A stretch of 49,953 nucleotides of DNA from assembly GCA_016783285.1 (NCBI GenBank), contig JADHWW010000002.1, forward strand, positions 1 through 49,953, read 5' to 3'. Origin of the DNA: Anaerolineae bacterium. Its GTDB lineage: Bacteria; Chloroflexota; Anaerolineae; B4-G1. Made by a program: the position numbers and the translations under genes. Below are positions 1-7,454 of the stretch, piece by piece. The notes under the pieces were generated by a model. It saw only the letters and a list, made by a program, of their open reading frames with translations. It was not told the origin of the DNA and made no database searches. Positions within the stretch are counted from its first letter, which is position 1, and every line of letters starts with the position of its first letter.

Positions 1-1
1 C

Positions 2-343
2 GGCATCGGCATCGCCGCCCAGGCCCTGTTCGAGCGCACTGCCAAACTACCCCGCGTGGAACTGGCCCGCCCGCCGTCGGCCATTGGGCGCAACACCGCC
101 CACAGCATCCAGTCGGGGCTCCTGTTCGGCTACGTCGGCCTGGTGGAAGGGATGGTGGCCCGCTTCAAGGCCGAGTTGGGGCCGGATACCCGCGTCGTCG
201 CCACCGGGGGACTGGCCGAGACCATCGCCCGCGAGACCGAGGTCATAGACGTGGTGGATCCGTGGCTGACGTTGCACGGGTTGCGCATCATCTACGAACT
301 GAACACAAGTTCTACTTGCACCTCCCAAGCCTATGTGCTATAA
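2..343 (+). CDS. coaX: Type III pantothenate kinase, C-terminal part
   Basis: The reading frame enters from the left edge and ends at 343, so only the last ~113 residues are present. The protein phosphorylates pantothenate, the first step of coenzyme A synthesis in the cytoplasm. The visible part has family features: an RPPSAIGRNT stretch, the SIQSGLLFGYVGLV helix, a VVATGG motif and a closing D-PWLTLHGL segment. CoaBC, two steps later in the same pathway, lies 1.1 kb downstream on the same strand. The last ~14 codons, after IYELN, look non-conserved and run into the promoter and palindrome of the next gene, so the original end may have been slightly altered by the inserted module. Confidence 0.85.
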   Translation, partial: GIGIAAQALFERTAKLPRVELARPPSAIGRNTAHSIQSGLLFGYVGLVEGMVARFKAELGPDTRVVATGGLAETIARETEVIDVVDPWLTLHGLRIIYELNTSSTCTSQAYVL

Positions 344-353
344 TTAGCACATA
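316..353 (+). promoter_or_regulatory. Promoter with palindromic operator over the -10 box
   Basis: A -35-like TTGCAC (316-321) is followed after 17 bases by TATAAT (339-344). A perfect 9-bp inverted repeat, TATGTGCTA (332-340) and TAGCACATA (345-353), covers the -10 box with a 4-base centre. A Shine-Dalgarno-like GGAAGG follows at 354-359. A repressor bound here would block RNA polymerase. The first downstream gene encodes a winged helix, so autoregulation is the simplest reading, but that is inferred. Confidence 0.6.
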
Positions 354-367
354 GGAAGGTGGAAATC

Positions 368-997
368 ATGCGCTATACCCACCCACTGGACGACCTGCTC
401 AACAGCCAGGCCCGGCTGAGAATCCTGCGCTACCTCTGCACCGTCGGGGGCGAGCACACCGGGCGGGAAATCGCTCGCGCCATCGGGATGGGGGAGACGC
501 CCACTCACCGGGCCTTGAAAGAGTTAGCCGACACACTGGTCGTGCTCTATCGCGTGGCCGGGCGCGCCCACTACTACCGCCTGAACGAGCACCACGCCCT
601 GGTGGAACGGGCACTGCGTCCCCTGTTCGCGGCAGAGAGGGCTCAACGGGACGCCGCCATCGCCGACCTGCTGGCCGGGATGGACGTTCCCCTGAATATG
701 GCGCTGATCTACGGCAGCGTGGCGCGGGGGGAGGATACCTGGCGCTCTGACCTGGATGTCCTCCTGGTGACGCCCACAGCCGACGATGCTCGACGGGCTA
801 CCGAATGTCTATGGCAGCGCGATGCGGACATGCTCCGGCGTTACGGGGTGATTTCGGTTCGGGCTTTGTCCAGGGGCGAACTGGCCACCAGGATACAGCG
901 CGGTGAAAAGTGGTTGGTGGAGGCCCTGCGGGATGGCGTGGTCGTCAGAGGCACGTCCCCCCGGCGCCTATTGCGCGAGCAGGCGGAGGCAGTGTGA
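368..997 (+). CDS. Winged-helix / MNT nucleotidyltransferase fusion
   Basis: A 209-residue protein. Residues ~1-85 form an ArsR-like winged helix, with a recognition-helix-like stretch at GETPTHRALKELAD. Residues ~100-200 form a minimal nucleotidyltransferase domain, shown by YGSVARGE and SDLDVLLV (the GS...DxD signature). In the MNT-HEPN group such enzymes modify and silence a HEPN RNase toxin; here the partner would be the next gene, which starts on the last base of this stop codon. The ATG at 368 is chosen because it follows GGAAGGTGG; a GTG at 359 would leave no ribosome site. The DNA-binding domain plus the upstream palindrome suggest it controls its own operon. Substrate and toxin-antitoxin activity are unproven. 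Confidence 0.8.
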   Translation: MRYTHPLDDLLNSQARLRILRYLCTVGGEHTGREIARAIGMGETPTHRALKELADTLVVLYRVAGRAHYYRLNEHHALVERALRPLFAAERAQRDAAIADLLAGMDVPLNMALIYGSVARGEDTWRSDLDVLLVTPTADDARRATECLWQRDADMLRRYGVISVRALSRGELATRIQRGEKWLVEALRDGVVVRGTSPRRLLREQAEAV

Positions 998-1440
998 TGG
1001 TCAAAAAAGCCAGACGCCGCAGCCGGCGCTCCGACGCGGCGCGCATCCGCACAGTCGGGTCAGCCGCCTGGCAGAACTATTTGCGGCGTTCCCAACAGAC
1101 CCTGCGGGCGATGCAGCGTTCCGCCGCAGAGCAAGATTGGGCCGCCGTGGCCGCCATCGCCCCCACCTGCGCCATCGCCGCCGCCGACGCAGTGGTGGCG
1201 CGGGTAGCCGGCGTGGTGGCCCGAGACGAAGATCACGCGGCAGCCATAGAACTGCTCCTTGCCCACGGCAGCGAACTGGAAGGGGTGCGGCAGGCAGCAC
1301 AGCACTTGCGCCGGCTGTTGGAGCGCAAGACCACAGCCCAGTACGGCGCGGGCCCCATCACTGCCTCGATGGCACGGGATATGCTGACTCACGCCGAACG
1401 GTTGTTAGCCTGGACGGAGAAGCAACTCGAAGATTCTTGA
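997..1440 (+). CDS. HEPN-like helical protein, partner of the MNT gene
   Basis: A 147-residue, Ala-rich, mostly helical protein with a basic N-terminus (KKARRRSRRS). It begins at the ATG sharing one base with the upstream TGA, so the two genes are translationally coupled. Size, helical pattern and position match HEPN-domain partners of MNT nucleotidyltransferases. A possible active-site remnant is RDEDH (R-x3-H), but the canonical R-x4-6-H with adjacent Tyr used by HepT toxins is not obvious. It may therefore be a divergent HEPN (SAV_6107-like) or only a structural partner. It ends 10 bases before coaBC, so the module is probably transcribed into coaBC. Confidence 0.6.
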   Translation: MVKKARRRSRRSDAARIRTVGSAAWQNYLRRSQQTLRAMQRSAAEQDWAAVAAIAPTCAIAAADAVVARVAGVVARDEDHAAAIELLLAHGSELEGVRQAAQHLRRLLERKTTAQYGAGPITASMARDMLTHAERLLAWTEKQLEDS

Positions 1441-1450
1441 GGGCACGCGA

Positions 1451-2686
1451 ATGGAACTTGGTTCCCTGCTCAAAGACAAACACATCCTCCTGGGCGTCAC
1501 CGGCAGCATTGCCGCCTACAAAGCCGCCACGCTGGCCAGCCACCTGACCCAGGCCGGCGCACTCGTGGACGTCGTCCTGACCGAGGCCGGCGCCCGCTTC
1601 GTCGCGCCGCTGACATTTGAGGCGCTGACCGGCCGGCCAGCCTACACCGACATGTGGCATCCCCCCGGGCCCACCCACATCGCCCACGTTGGCCTGGCCG
1701 AGGTAGCCGATCTGCTGGTCATCGCGCCCGTCACTGCCCACACGATGGCGAAATTGGCGGCCGGTCTGGCCGACAACCTGCTGACCGCCACCGCGCTGGC
1801 GGCCCGCTGCCCCCTCCTGCTGGCCCCGGCGATGGACGGCGGAATGTGGGCCCATCCGGCCACGCAGGCAAACGTGAACACCTTGCGCCAGCGCGGCGCC
1901 CACTTTGCCGGGCCGGTTCGCGGGCGCATGGCCTCAGGCCTGGAGGGGGAAGGCCGAATGATGGAGCCAGAGGAACTACTAGGGCACATCCGCCTGGTAC
2001 TGGGCCGCGATGGCCCCCTGGCCGGCCGCCGCGTCGTCGTCACCGCTGGGCCCACGCGCGAGCACCTGGACCCGGTGCGCTTCCTCAGCAACCCCTCCTC
2101 CGGGCGGCAGGGCTTCGCGCTGGCCCTGGCCGCCCTCGACCGGGGCGCAGCCGTGACGCTCATCACCGGCCCAGTCGCGCTCCCCACCCCTGTCGGTGCG
2201 AAGGGCATCGTCGTCACCACCGCCCAGGAGATGCACGACGCCGTTCTCTCCGCCGTGGAGCAGGCCGACGCGCTGCTGATGACCGCCGCCGTGGCCGACT
2301 ACCGCCCGGCCGTCGCCGCCTCGCAGAAAATCAAAAAGGGAGAGGGAGACCTGACCCTGCGCCTGGCCCGCACACCAGACATCCTCGCCGCCGTCGCCCG
2401 GCAGCGGACAGAGACCGGCTTCCCGCGCGTCGTGGTCGGCTTTGCCGCCGAGAGCGAGAACCTGATGGAGAACGCTCGCGCCAAATTGAGCGCCAAACAC
2501 CTGCACCTCATCGTCGCCAACGACGTGACCGCTCCCGACGCGGGCTTTGGTGTGGAGACCAACCGCGTGGTGCTGATCGGGCGGGATGGCAGCGTGGAGG
2601 AACTGCCACTGATGAGCAAGGCCGCCGTGGCCGAGGCTGTGCTGGAGCGCGTCGCCGGCCTGCTAGCGGCTGTGGAAGGAGTGTAA
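1451..2686 (+). CDS. coaBC: Bifunctional phosphopantothenoylcysteine decarboxylase / phosphopantothenate-cysteine ligase
   Basis: This 411-residue cytoplasmic enzyme joins cysteine to phosphopantothenate and then decarboxylates the product in CoA synthesis. The N-terminal CoaC flavoprotein half (~1-180) shows GVTGSIAAYKAA and the PAMDGGMW motif; the CoaB ligase half (~190-400) shows VVTAGPTREHLDPVRF, SNPSSG, AAVADYRP and the KIKK lysines. Length is normal. The ATG at 1451 gives the expected N-terminus. It is separated from coaX by the HTH-MNT/HEPN pair, which looks like an insertion into a CoA gene cluster. A peptidase gene follows after two bases. Confidence 0.97.
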   Translation: MELGSLLKDKHILLGVTGSIAAYKAATLASHLTQAGALVDVVLTEAGARFVAPLTFEALTGRPAYTDMWHPPGPTHIAHVGLAEVADLLVIAPVTAHTMAKLAAGLADNLLTATALAARCPLLLAPAMDGGMWAHPATQANVNTLRQRGAHFAGPVRGRMASGLEGEGRMMEPEELLGHIRLVLGRDGPLAGRRVVVTAGPTREHLDPVRFLSNPSSGRQGFALALAALDRGAAVTLITGPVALPTPVGAKGIVVTTAQEMHDAVLSAVEQADALLMTAAVADYRPAVAASQKIKKGEGDLTLRLARTPDILAAVARQRTETGFPRVVVGFAAESENLMENARAKLSAKHLHLIVANDVTAPDAGFGVETNRVVLIGRDGSVEELPLMSKAAVAEAVLERVAGLLAAVEGV

Positions 2687-2688
2687 AT

Positions 2689-3720
2689 ATGACAACCACA
2701 CCTGAAACCATCACCGCCGTCCCCGGCATCCGTGTGGGCCACGCCACCGACCCGGTGGGGCTGACCGGCTGCACCGTCGTCCTGTGCGAGCAGGGAGCCG
2801 TGGGCGGCGTGGCCCAGTGGGGCGGCGCACCCGGCACCCGCGAGACTGACCTGCTCCGCCCCCTCCACCTGGTGCAAAAGGCCCACGCCGTGCTCCTGGC
2901 AGGCGGCTCCGCCTTTGGGCTGGCCGCCGCCGATGGGGTGATGCGCTACTTGGAGGAGCGTGGCGTGGGGTTCGATGCCCGCGTGGCCAGGGTGCCCATC
3001 GTGCCCGCCGCCATCCTCTTTGACCTCGACCTGGGCGACGCGAACGCGCGACCTGACGCCGAGATGGGTTACGCCGCCTGCCAGGCCGCCACCGGCGGGC
3101 CCGTGGCCGAGGGAAACGTGGGAGCGGGCGCCGGCGCCACCGTCGGCAAAATCCTGGGGCCCAGGCGGGCAATGAAATCGGGCCTGGGAAGCGCCGCCGT
3201 CTCCCTGGGGGGCGGGCTGGTGGTCGGGGCGCTCGTTGCGGTCAACGCCTTTGGCGACGTGGTGAACCCGGCCACGGGCGACATCCTGGCCGGGGCACGC
3301 AAACTCCGCTCCGACGAACTGGCCGACACGTTGGCGACGATGAAAACCTTTATCGGCAAGACCGTCCTGCGCTTCGCCTCCTTCGACAGCCCTTCGACGG
3401 GGCTCAGGACAAGGCTCAGGACAACGTCCAGCACCGTCATCGGCGTCGTGGCGACCAACGCCCGGCTGACCAAGGAAGAGGTCAACAAGGTAGCGCACAT
3501 GGCGCAGGATGGCATCGCGCGGGCAGTGCGCCCGGCCCACACAATGTTCGATGGAGACACGCTCTTTGCGCTGGCCACCGGTGACAAACGCGCCGATGTC
3601 AACCTGATCGGGGCCTACGCTGCCGAGGTCGTCGTTGAGGCTATCGTGCGCGGCGTGCGGGCCGCCGAGAGCGCCGGAAATCTGCCGGCCCAGCGCGACC
3701 TACAGCGCCGAGGTCACTGA
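2689..3720 (+). CDS. P1-family peptidase (DmpA/aminopeptidase-like)
   Basis: A 343-residue member of the Ntn-like DmpA/P1 peptidase family, whose members self-cleave before a Gly-Ser/Thr nucleophile and act on N-terminal residues or omega-amino esters. Family marks are the start TAVPGIRVGHATD, the GAPGTRETDLL segment, LLAGGSAFGLAAADGV, GNVGAGAGATVGK, and KSGLGSAAV, where Ser168 is the likely nucleophile. It starts two bases after coaBC and its stop overlaps the next start. Residues ~232-245 (PSTGLRTRLRTTSS) are encoded by a dispersed repeat inserted in frame, so the segment is low complexity and probably a surface loop. Natural substrate unknown. Confidence 0.9.
   Translation: MTTTPETITAVPGIRVGHATDPVGLTGCTVVLCEQGAVGGVAQWGGAPGTRETDLLRPLHLVQKAHAVLLAGGSAFGLAAADGVMRYLEERGVGFDARVARVPIVPAAILFDLDLGDANARPDAEMGYAACQAATGGPVAEGNVGAGAGATVGKILGPRRAMKSGLGSAAVSLGGGLVVGALVAVNAFGDVVNPATGDILAGARKLRSDELADTLATMKTFIGKTVLRFASFDSPSTGLRTRLRTTSSTVIGVVATNARLTKEEVNKVAHMAQDGIARAVRPAHTMFDGDTLFALATGDKRADVNLIGAYAAEVVVEAIVRGVRAAESAGNLPAQRDLQRRGH
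3381..3423. repeat. In-frame dispersed repeat (GTCGAAGG/CTGAGCC family)
   Basis: On the minus strand the segment carries repeated CCTGAGCC and CCGTCGAAGG units. Related units occur at 25366-25383, 37261-37307 and 46571-46612. Here the insert keeps the peptidase frame open. Confidence 0.6.
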
Positions 3721-4718
3721 TGCGTCCAACCTATCTCATCTCCCTCTGTCTCGTACTGTTGCTACTAGCCGCCTGCGCGTCCCCGTCCGCCACGCCCGCC
3801 ACGCCCGAACGGCTGCCCACCCGCGCCATCACTCCCACCTTCACTCCCACCCCCACCCCCTTCTCTGTCAGCGCACAGACCTACTACGAGGAGGGTTTGG
3901 CCCACCAGGAAGCGGGCGACACCGAAGAGGCGTTACAATCCTTCACCTGGGCCATCCAACTTGCGCCTGACTTTGCGCCGGCCTATGTCGCGCGCGGCGC
4001 CGTCTACCTGGCGCAGGGGAAACCCCGCTCGGCGCTGGCCGAGGCCGACGGTGCGCTGGAAGCCGACCCGACCAGCGCCCCGGCCTACGCGCTGCGCGGT
4101 GAGACGCTGCGCCTGCTGGCCCGTCCCCGCCGGGCGCTGGAGGCCTTCGACCATACCCTGGCCCCCGGTCTAAAAGCAGAGACCTTGCGCTCCCGCTGGC
4201 TGGCCGCCCGCGCAGCCCACGACGCCAGCCGGATGCGGCCCCTCAGCCGCGAGTACGCCGCCGCCCACCCCGACGACCCACTGCGCCACTACTACCGCGG
4301 CTGGGCGTCCATCGAACTGGGCTCACCCGGCATCGCCATTAGCACCCTGATCAAGGGGATCGAAGCCACCCCCGACCCGCCCGCCCTGCTCTGGTTCGCG
4401 TTGGGCCAGGCCTACGCGGAGAATGGCTTTTGGCAGGAGGCGGTCAGTTCGTCCGAGGCTGCCCGCGCATTGGTGCAGGCCGGCGACACCAGCCTCGTCG
4501 TCCACTCCGACCAGCCCATCGCCGACCTCTTTGGCTTGTTGGGACGGGCCTACCTGGGCGTCGGGCGCTGCGCGGACGCCGAGATGATGGTGGAATACGC
4601 CATCTCCATTGGCGCTCCGGCCTCCAGGTACACCGCCGCGCTGAGAGAAGCGCGCCTCTGCCAGACCCCCACCCCCACCATCACACCCTATCTCACTGTG
4701 ACGCCGTGGGGAGGCTGA
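3720..4718 (+). CDS. TPR-repeat lipoprotein
   Basis: A 332-residue exported lipoprotein. Residues 1-19 are a lipoprotein signal peptide (MRPTY start, hydrophobic core, lipobox LLAAC with Cys19), followed by a Thr/Pro-rich linker to ~48. From ~52 on there are tetratricopeptide-like helical pairs (YYEEGLAHQEAGDTEEALQS, APAYVARGAVYLAQGK and others), giving an extracytoplasmic protein-binding scaffold. The C-terminus is again Thr/Pro-rich. The ATG shares one base with the peptidase TGA. Partner unknown. Confidence 0.85.
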   Translation: MRPTYLISLCLVLLLLAACASPSATPATPERLPTRAITPTFTPTPTPFSVSAQTYYEEGLAHQEAGDTEEALQSFTWAIQLAPDFAPAYVARGAVYLAQGKPRSALAEADGALEADPTSAPAYALRGETLRLLARPRRALEAFDHTLAPGLKAETLRSRWLAARAAHDASRMRPLSREYAAAHPDDPLRHYYRGWASIELGSPGIAISTLIKGIEATPDPPALLWFALGQAYAENGFWQEAVSSSEAARALVQAGDTSLVVHSDQPIADLFGLLGRAYLGVGRCADAEMMVEYAISIGAPASRYTAALREARLCQTPTPTITPYLTVTPWGG

Positions 4719-4721
4719 GGG

Positions 4722-4749
4722 TTGACGCTATCCTCACTTGTGCTATACT
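4722..4749 (+). promoter_or_regulatory. Sigma-70-type promoter for the Trm112-like gene
   Basis: TTGACG at 4722-4727 and TATACT at 4744-4749 are separated by 16 bases. A strong CAGGAGG ribosome site follows at 4769-4775, eight bases before the ATG at 4783. This is the best promoter match in the first 5 kb and separates the next genes from the coaBC operon. Confidence 0.6.
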
Positions 4750-4782
4750 ATGCCAGTACAACTCACCCAGGAGGACAACACA

Positions 4783-5028
4783 ATGGTAAGCAAAGACCTG
4801 CTAGAAATCCTGCGCTGCCCCTACTGCGTCAGCGGCGAGACCCGCAAGCCCGGCGACGATCCGGGCCAACTGGAACTGGTCCACGATTGCTGGCTCGTCT
4901 GCCAGGAGCCCGATTGCAGCCGCAAATACCCCATCCGCGACGACATCCCCGTGATGCTCATTGAAGAGGGTGACAAGTGGACCAACGTGGCCGTCGAGGC
5001 CCTGCCCGTCCCGCCACCGGCCGAGTGA
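4783..5028 (+). CDS. Trm112-like zinc-ribbon protein
   Basis: An 81-residue protein of the Trm112/UPF0434 type. It opens with [12 protein letters not shown] and continues with [22 protein letters not shown] and E. The pairs CPYC (~12-15) and CxxxxC (~43-48) form a zinc site. Relatives activate methyltransferases or sit at the end of glycosyl- or methyltransferase proteins; the partner here is unknown. The start is fixed by CAGGAGG eight bases upstream. The downstream membrane gene starts four bases after the stop. Confidence 0.8.
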   Translation: MVSKDLLEILRCPYCVSGETRKPGDDPGQLELVHDCWLVCQEPDCSRKYPIRDDIPVMLIEEGDKWTNVAVEALPVPPPAE

Positions 5029-5032
5029 CCGT

Positions 5033-5257
5033 ATGCTCCAGCGACGGGTGATCATCATGGCAGCATTGGCCGTGCTGCTACTACTAGCCGGGCTGGCGGC
5101 CCTCATCCTGCCCGACCCTTATGAAGGGCCGGTCTATCTTCTCAATGCGGGACACGCCATCAGCGCCCTCGATGGCCTGGGCGTCGTGCTGCTGACACTG
5201 GGGTGCGCCGTGGCCTGGGGCGCCGGTCTCGTGTGGCAGCGATGGATGTATGACTGA
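5033..5257 (+). CDS. Small two-helix membrane protein
   Basis: A 74-residue protein with two hydrophobic segments (~7-28, rich in Ala/Leu, and ~47-67) joined by a short loop that includes DPYEGPVYLLN. It is probably an inner-membrane hairpin protein. I do not recognise a family. It is packed between the Trm112-like and HEAT-repeat genes, which supports it being a real operon member. Confidence 0.6.
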   Translation: MLQRRVIIMAALAVLLLLAGLAALILPDPYEGPVYLLNAGHAISALDGLGVVLLTLGCAVAWGAGLVWQRWMYD

Positions 5258-5259
5258 GG

Positions 5260-5838
5260 TTGAGGCTGAGGTTGAGGCTACTTCTGGACAGTATCGCCGC
5301 CGGCGACGACGCCCGCACCGAGGAAGCCGCGCTGGCCCTGGGCTGCCTGGGTGACGCGGCACTGCCTCCATTACGCGACCTCCTGGCCGACACCGATCCC
5401 GACCGCCGCTGGTGGGCTGCCCGCGCCCTGGCTGCCATCGCCACCCCCGCCGCCCGGCAACTGCTCATCACTGCTCTGACCGACCCCGATGCCGATGTGC
5501 GCTCCTGTGCCGCGCAAGGGTTGGGAGAACTGCGCGCCGTGGAAGCCGTTGACGAACTGGTGCGTTGCATGGCCGACCCCAGCCCTCTCGTCTCCCGCAT
5601 CGCCGCCGACAGCTTGGCCCGCATCGGCCTGCCCGCCGCCTCGGCTCTCGTCGCCGCGCTGCAGGAGGGAGAGACGCTGACCCGGGCAGGCGCAGCCCGC
5701 GCCTTGAGCGTCATCCAGCCCGAGGACGCCGTCCCGGCCCTCTGCGCCGCCCTCGACGACCCCAGCGCCATCGTCACTTACTACGCGGAGGAAGCGTTAG
5801 AACGAATGGGAGTGGGACTGGTACTCGTCCAACCCTAA
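5260..5838 (+). CDS. HEAT-repeat protein
   Basis: About 190 residues forming roughly five HEAT/PBS-lyase-type helical repeats. The motif of paired helices with Asp-Pro-x-x-x-Val/Arg turns recurs (DTDPDRRWWAARALAAI, DPDADVRSCAAQGLGEL, DPSPLVSRIAADSLARI). Such proteins are protein-binding scaffolds or phycocyanobilin-lyase-like. The start is uncertain: the 5' end lies in a GAGGTT/GAGGCT tandem repeat (5256-5279), and TTG at 5260 or 5272 are the only candidates in frame. An ATG at 5250 is in another frame, so the 5' end may have been reshaped by the repeat. Confidence 0.72.
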   Translation: MRLRLRLLLDSIAAGDDARTEEAALALGCLGDAALPPLRDLLADTDPDRRWWAARALAAIATPAARQLLITALTDPDADVRSCAAQGLGELRAVEAVDELVRCMADPSPLVSRIAADSLARIGLPAASALVAALQEGETLTRAGAARALSVIQPEDAVPALCAALDDPSAIVTYYAEEALERMGVGLVLVQP

Positions 5839-5843
5839 TGTGA

Positions 5844-5859
5844 TGTTTCACGTGAAACC
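5844..5859. other. parS-like ParB binding site
   Basis: TGTTTCACGTGAAACC contains the perfect 14-bp palindrome GTTTCACGTGAAAC and matches the broadly conserved bacterial parS consensus at 15 of 16 positions. It sits between genes, 4.3 kb before dnaN, consistent with origin-proximal parS sites. No parA or parB gene is in the window. Confidence 0.55.
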
Positions 5860-6008
5860 TTAAGGAGACAGGGAGATGGGGAGACGAGGAGGCTTCCCCA
5901 GGTTGTATTTTTTGCCCAATGATGCTAATATAGTCAATGAAGCAATTCCCTGTTTCCCAATCTACCAATCTACCAATTTACCAGTGTACCATAGGGGGAA
6001 CGGGTACG
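5860..6008. repeat. Purine-rich and CCAATCTA-type tandem repeats
   Basis: This stretch has GGGAGATG/GGAGACGAGG iterations (5870-5892) and a run of about four 8-9 base units of the type CCAATCTA (5956-5990). The second run abuts the broken end of the winged-helix pseudogene and probably marks where that gene was cut. No convincing gene was seen here. Confidence 0.5.
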
Positions 6009-6338
6009 ATGGCGCGCCCCTCTGCGACACGGGTCTCCAGGATGTCTGCCAGCGCCCGCACTCCCTCGGGGCCCCAGCACTCCCGCCCGCTCCTCCTCCG
6101 TCAGTGTCAGCGTGTCGCACACTTCGGACAGGCACAGCACCACCGGCGTTTCCAACGTCGTCCACGCTTCCGGGGCCATATCCCGCTCCAGCAATCACCG
6201 AAAGTGTTTCAGGCGGGCGACGACCACCCGGTGGTGCCACCCCGCTATCTTCCATTCCAGTCGCTGTCTCAGGCTGGGCCCAGTCCTCACCAGCCGTATC
6301 CTCGCATACGCCTCAATGCATCCTCCGATCAGGCTCAT
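6009..6338 (-). pseudogene. Dead copy of the winged-helix gene at 12321-12848
   Basis: Read from an ATG at 6338, the sequence parallels the first ~120 residues of the minus-strand gene at 12848: shared stretches include RLEWKIAGWHHR, VVVARL, LERDMAP, and EEERAGVLGP. It carries an in-frame TGA after KHFR, one extra C near 6071 that shifts the frame after VLGP, and it is cut off before the DNA-binding C-terminal part, where tandem repeats begin. It is the remnant of a second copy of the cassette that flanks dnaN. Confidence 0.8.
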
Positions 6339-6470
6339 TTTGTCCTCCCTCCTCCAAAGGATAACCACAACCGCTCCTTGTCCCGTGCGCCGGTCGAGGT
6401 CACGCAGGAGAAAAAGTCTCTCTCGCGTTCAACTCTGACCCGTCCATCGCCTGATCCTTTCCGCACTCAT

Positions 6471-6561
6471 AAAAAAGCACAGGGCGACCCCCCCAGCCGG
6501 TGAAAGGGGCCGCCCCTCAAAAAGCAAAAAGGGCGCCCCCCACCGGGGAGCCGCCCTGTGC
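6471..6561 (-). terminator. Long GC hairpin ending in T-tract (minus strand)
   Basis: GCACAGGGCG (6477-6486) and CGCCCTGTGC (6552-6561) are perfect 10-base arms; on the minus strand the structure ends in TTTTTTA. Inner GC-rich arms could fold further. It lies upstream of the dead winged-helix gene, where a terminator would act either on read-through or as a leader attenuator. Confidence 0.5.
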
Positions 6562-6588
6562 AGGCCTCGAAGGGTATAGCCGTCACAC

Positions 6589-6617
6589 TGGCGCAAAGTG
6601 CCAACCGGTGCTATAAT
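6589..6617 (+). promoter_or_regulatory. Candidate promoter before the AbiEi-like gene
   Basis: TGGCGC (6589-6594) and a perfect TATAAT (6612-6617) are 17 bases apart. The layout resembles the TTGCGC-N17-TATAAT repeats at 9905-9933 and 13172-13200. Confidence 0.4.
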
Positions 6618-6698
6618 CCCTCCCAGCCCCTGCCGCCGGTTCGGACGGTGACGGGGGTCAGCGGCCATCGGGAGGTCGCACTCCCGGTGGTCGCGCTT

Positions 6699-7454
6699 AT
6701 GATACGGTGTACCACAAAAACCAGGGCCTGTCAAGCCCCGATTTACCAATTGAGCACCACCCGTGAGAATGCCCATCGCATTCTTTCCCGGCTGCACGAG
6801 AAAGGCTGGCTAACACGCATTGAGCGGGGCCGCTATCTCGTCGTCCCGATGGAAGGGCAGGCCGGGTGGGCCGAACACGAGTTTGTCTACGCCAGCCAGT
6901 TGATTGTCCCCTACTATATCTCATATCGCTCTGCCCTGGCTCACTGGGGACTGACGGAACAACTGCCGCACGTGGTTTTTGTCGCTACCACCAGACGCAA
7001 GCGCAACCTGGAATTCCAGGGAGTCCGCTTCCGGTTTGTCACCATCCGTCCGCACAAGTTCTTTGGCTACACAGAAGTGACGCTCGACGCGACGCCAGTG
7101 CAAATCGCCTCGCCGGAGAAGACGATTATAGACTGTCTGAATCAGGAGCAGTATAGCGGGGGGGTGCCTGACATTGCCCAGGCACTGATCGAGGCCGGGG
7201 AGCGACTGAACGTAGCCCGGCTGGCCGAGTATGCTTTGCAGATGCGTAGCAACGTGCTCATCCGTCGCCTGGGCTACCTGCTCGATCTCGTGGACGCAGG
7301 ACAAACTGAGGTGTTGGCACAGCACGTGGGCAACTCGGGCTACGCTTATCTTTCTCGATTGTTCCCCCGGCGGGAACTGGCCCGCAGCGCCAGGTGGCGT
7401 CTCATCGTCAATGTCGAACCCGCACAGTTGCAACGTGGACGGGAGGTGGTCTGA
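6699..7454 (+). CDS. AbiEi-like antitoxin / winged-helix regulator, orphan
   Basis: About 251 residues. The N-terminal part carries the end of a winged helix (TTRENAHRILSRLHEKGWL, then RIERGRYLVVP), followed by the AbiEi-type regulatory region (YYISYRSALAHWGLTEQLP, ASPEKTIIDCL). AbiEi proteins repress their own operon and oppose an AbiEii nucleotidyltransferase toxin; no such toxin follows, and a methyltransferase gene begins on the last base of this stop. The helix usually found before SRENAHRI is missing and the DNA upstream is unrelated, so the gene may have lost its true 5' end; ATG 6699 is the best remaining start. It may now be a stand-alone regulator. Confidence 0.7.
   Translation: MIRCTTKTRACQAPIYQLSTTRENAHRILSRLHEKGWLTRIERGRYLVVPMEGQAGWAEHEFVYASQLIVPYYISYRSALAHWGLTEQLPHVVFVATTRRKRNLEFQGVRFRFVTIRPHKFFGYTEVTLDATPVQIASPEKTIIDCLNQEQYSGGVPDIAQALIEAGERLNVARLAEYALQMRSNVLIRRLGYLLDLVDAGQTEVLAQHVGNSGYAYLSRLFPRRELARSARWRLIVNVEPAQLQRGREVV

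Noticed and set aside
1654..2688. Long plus-strand frame overlapping coaBC and continuous with the peptidase
   Set aside because: It is an Arg/Pro/Gly-rich shadow of coaBC; conserved peptidase sequence starts only at 2689.
5949..5995. CRISPR-like array
   Set aside because: The units are 8-9 bases long without spacers; this is a minisatellite.
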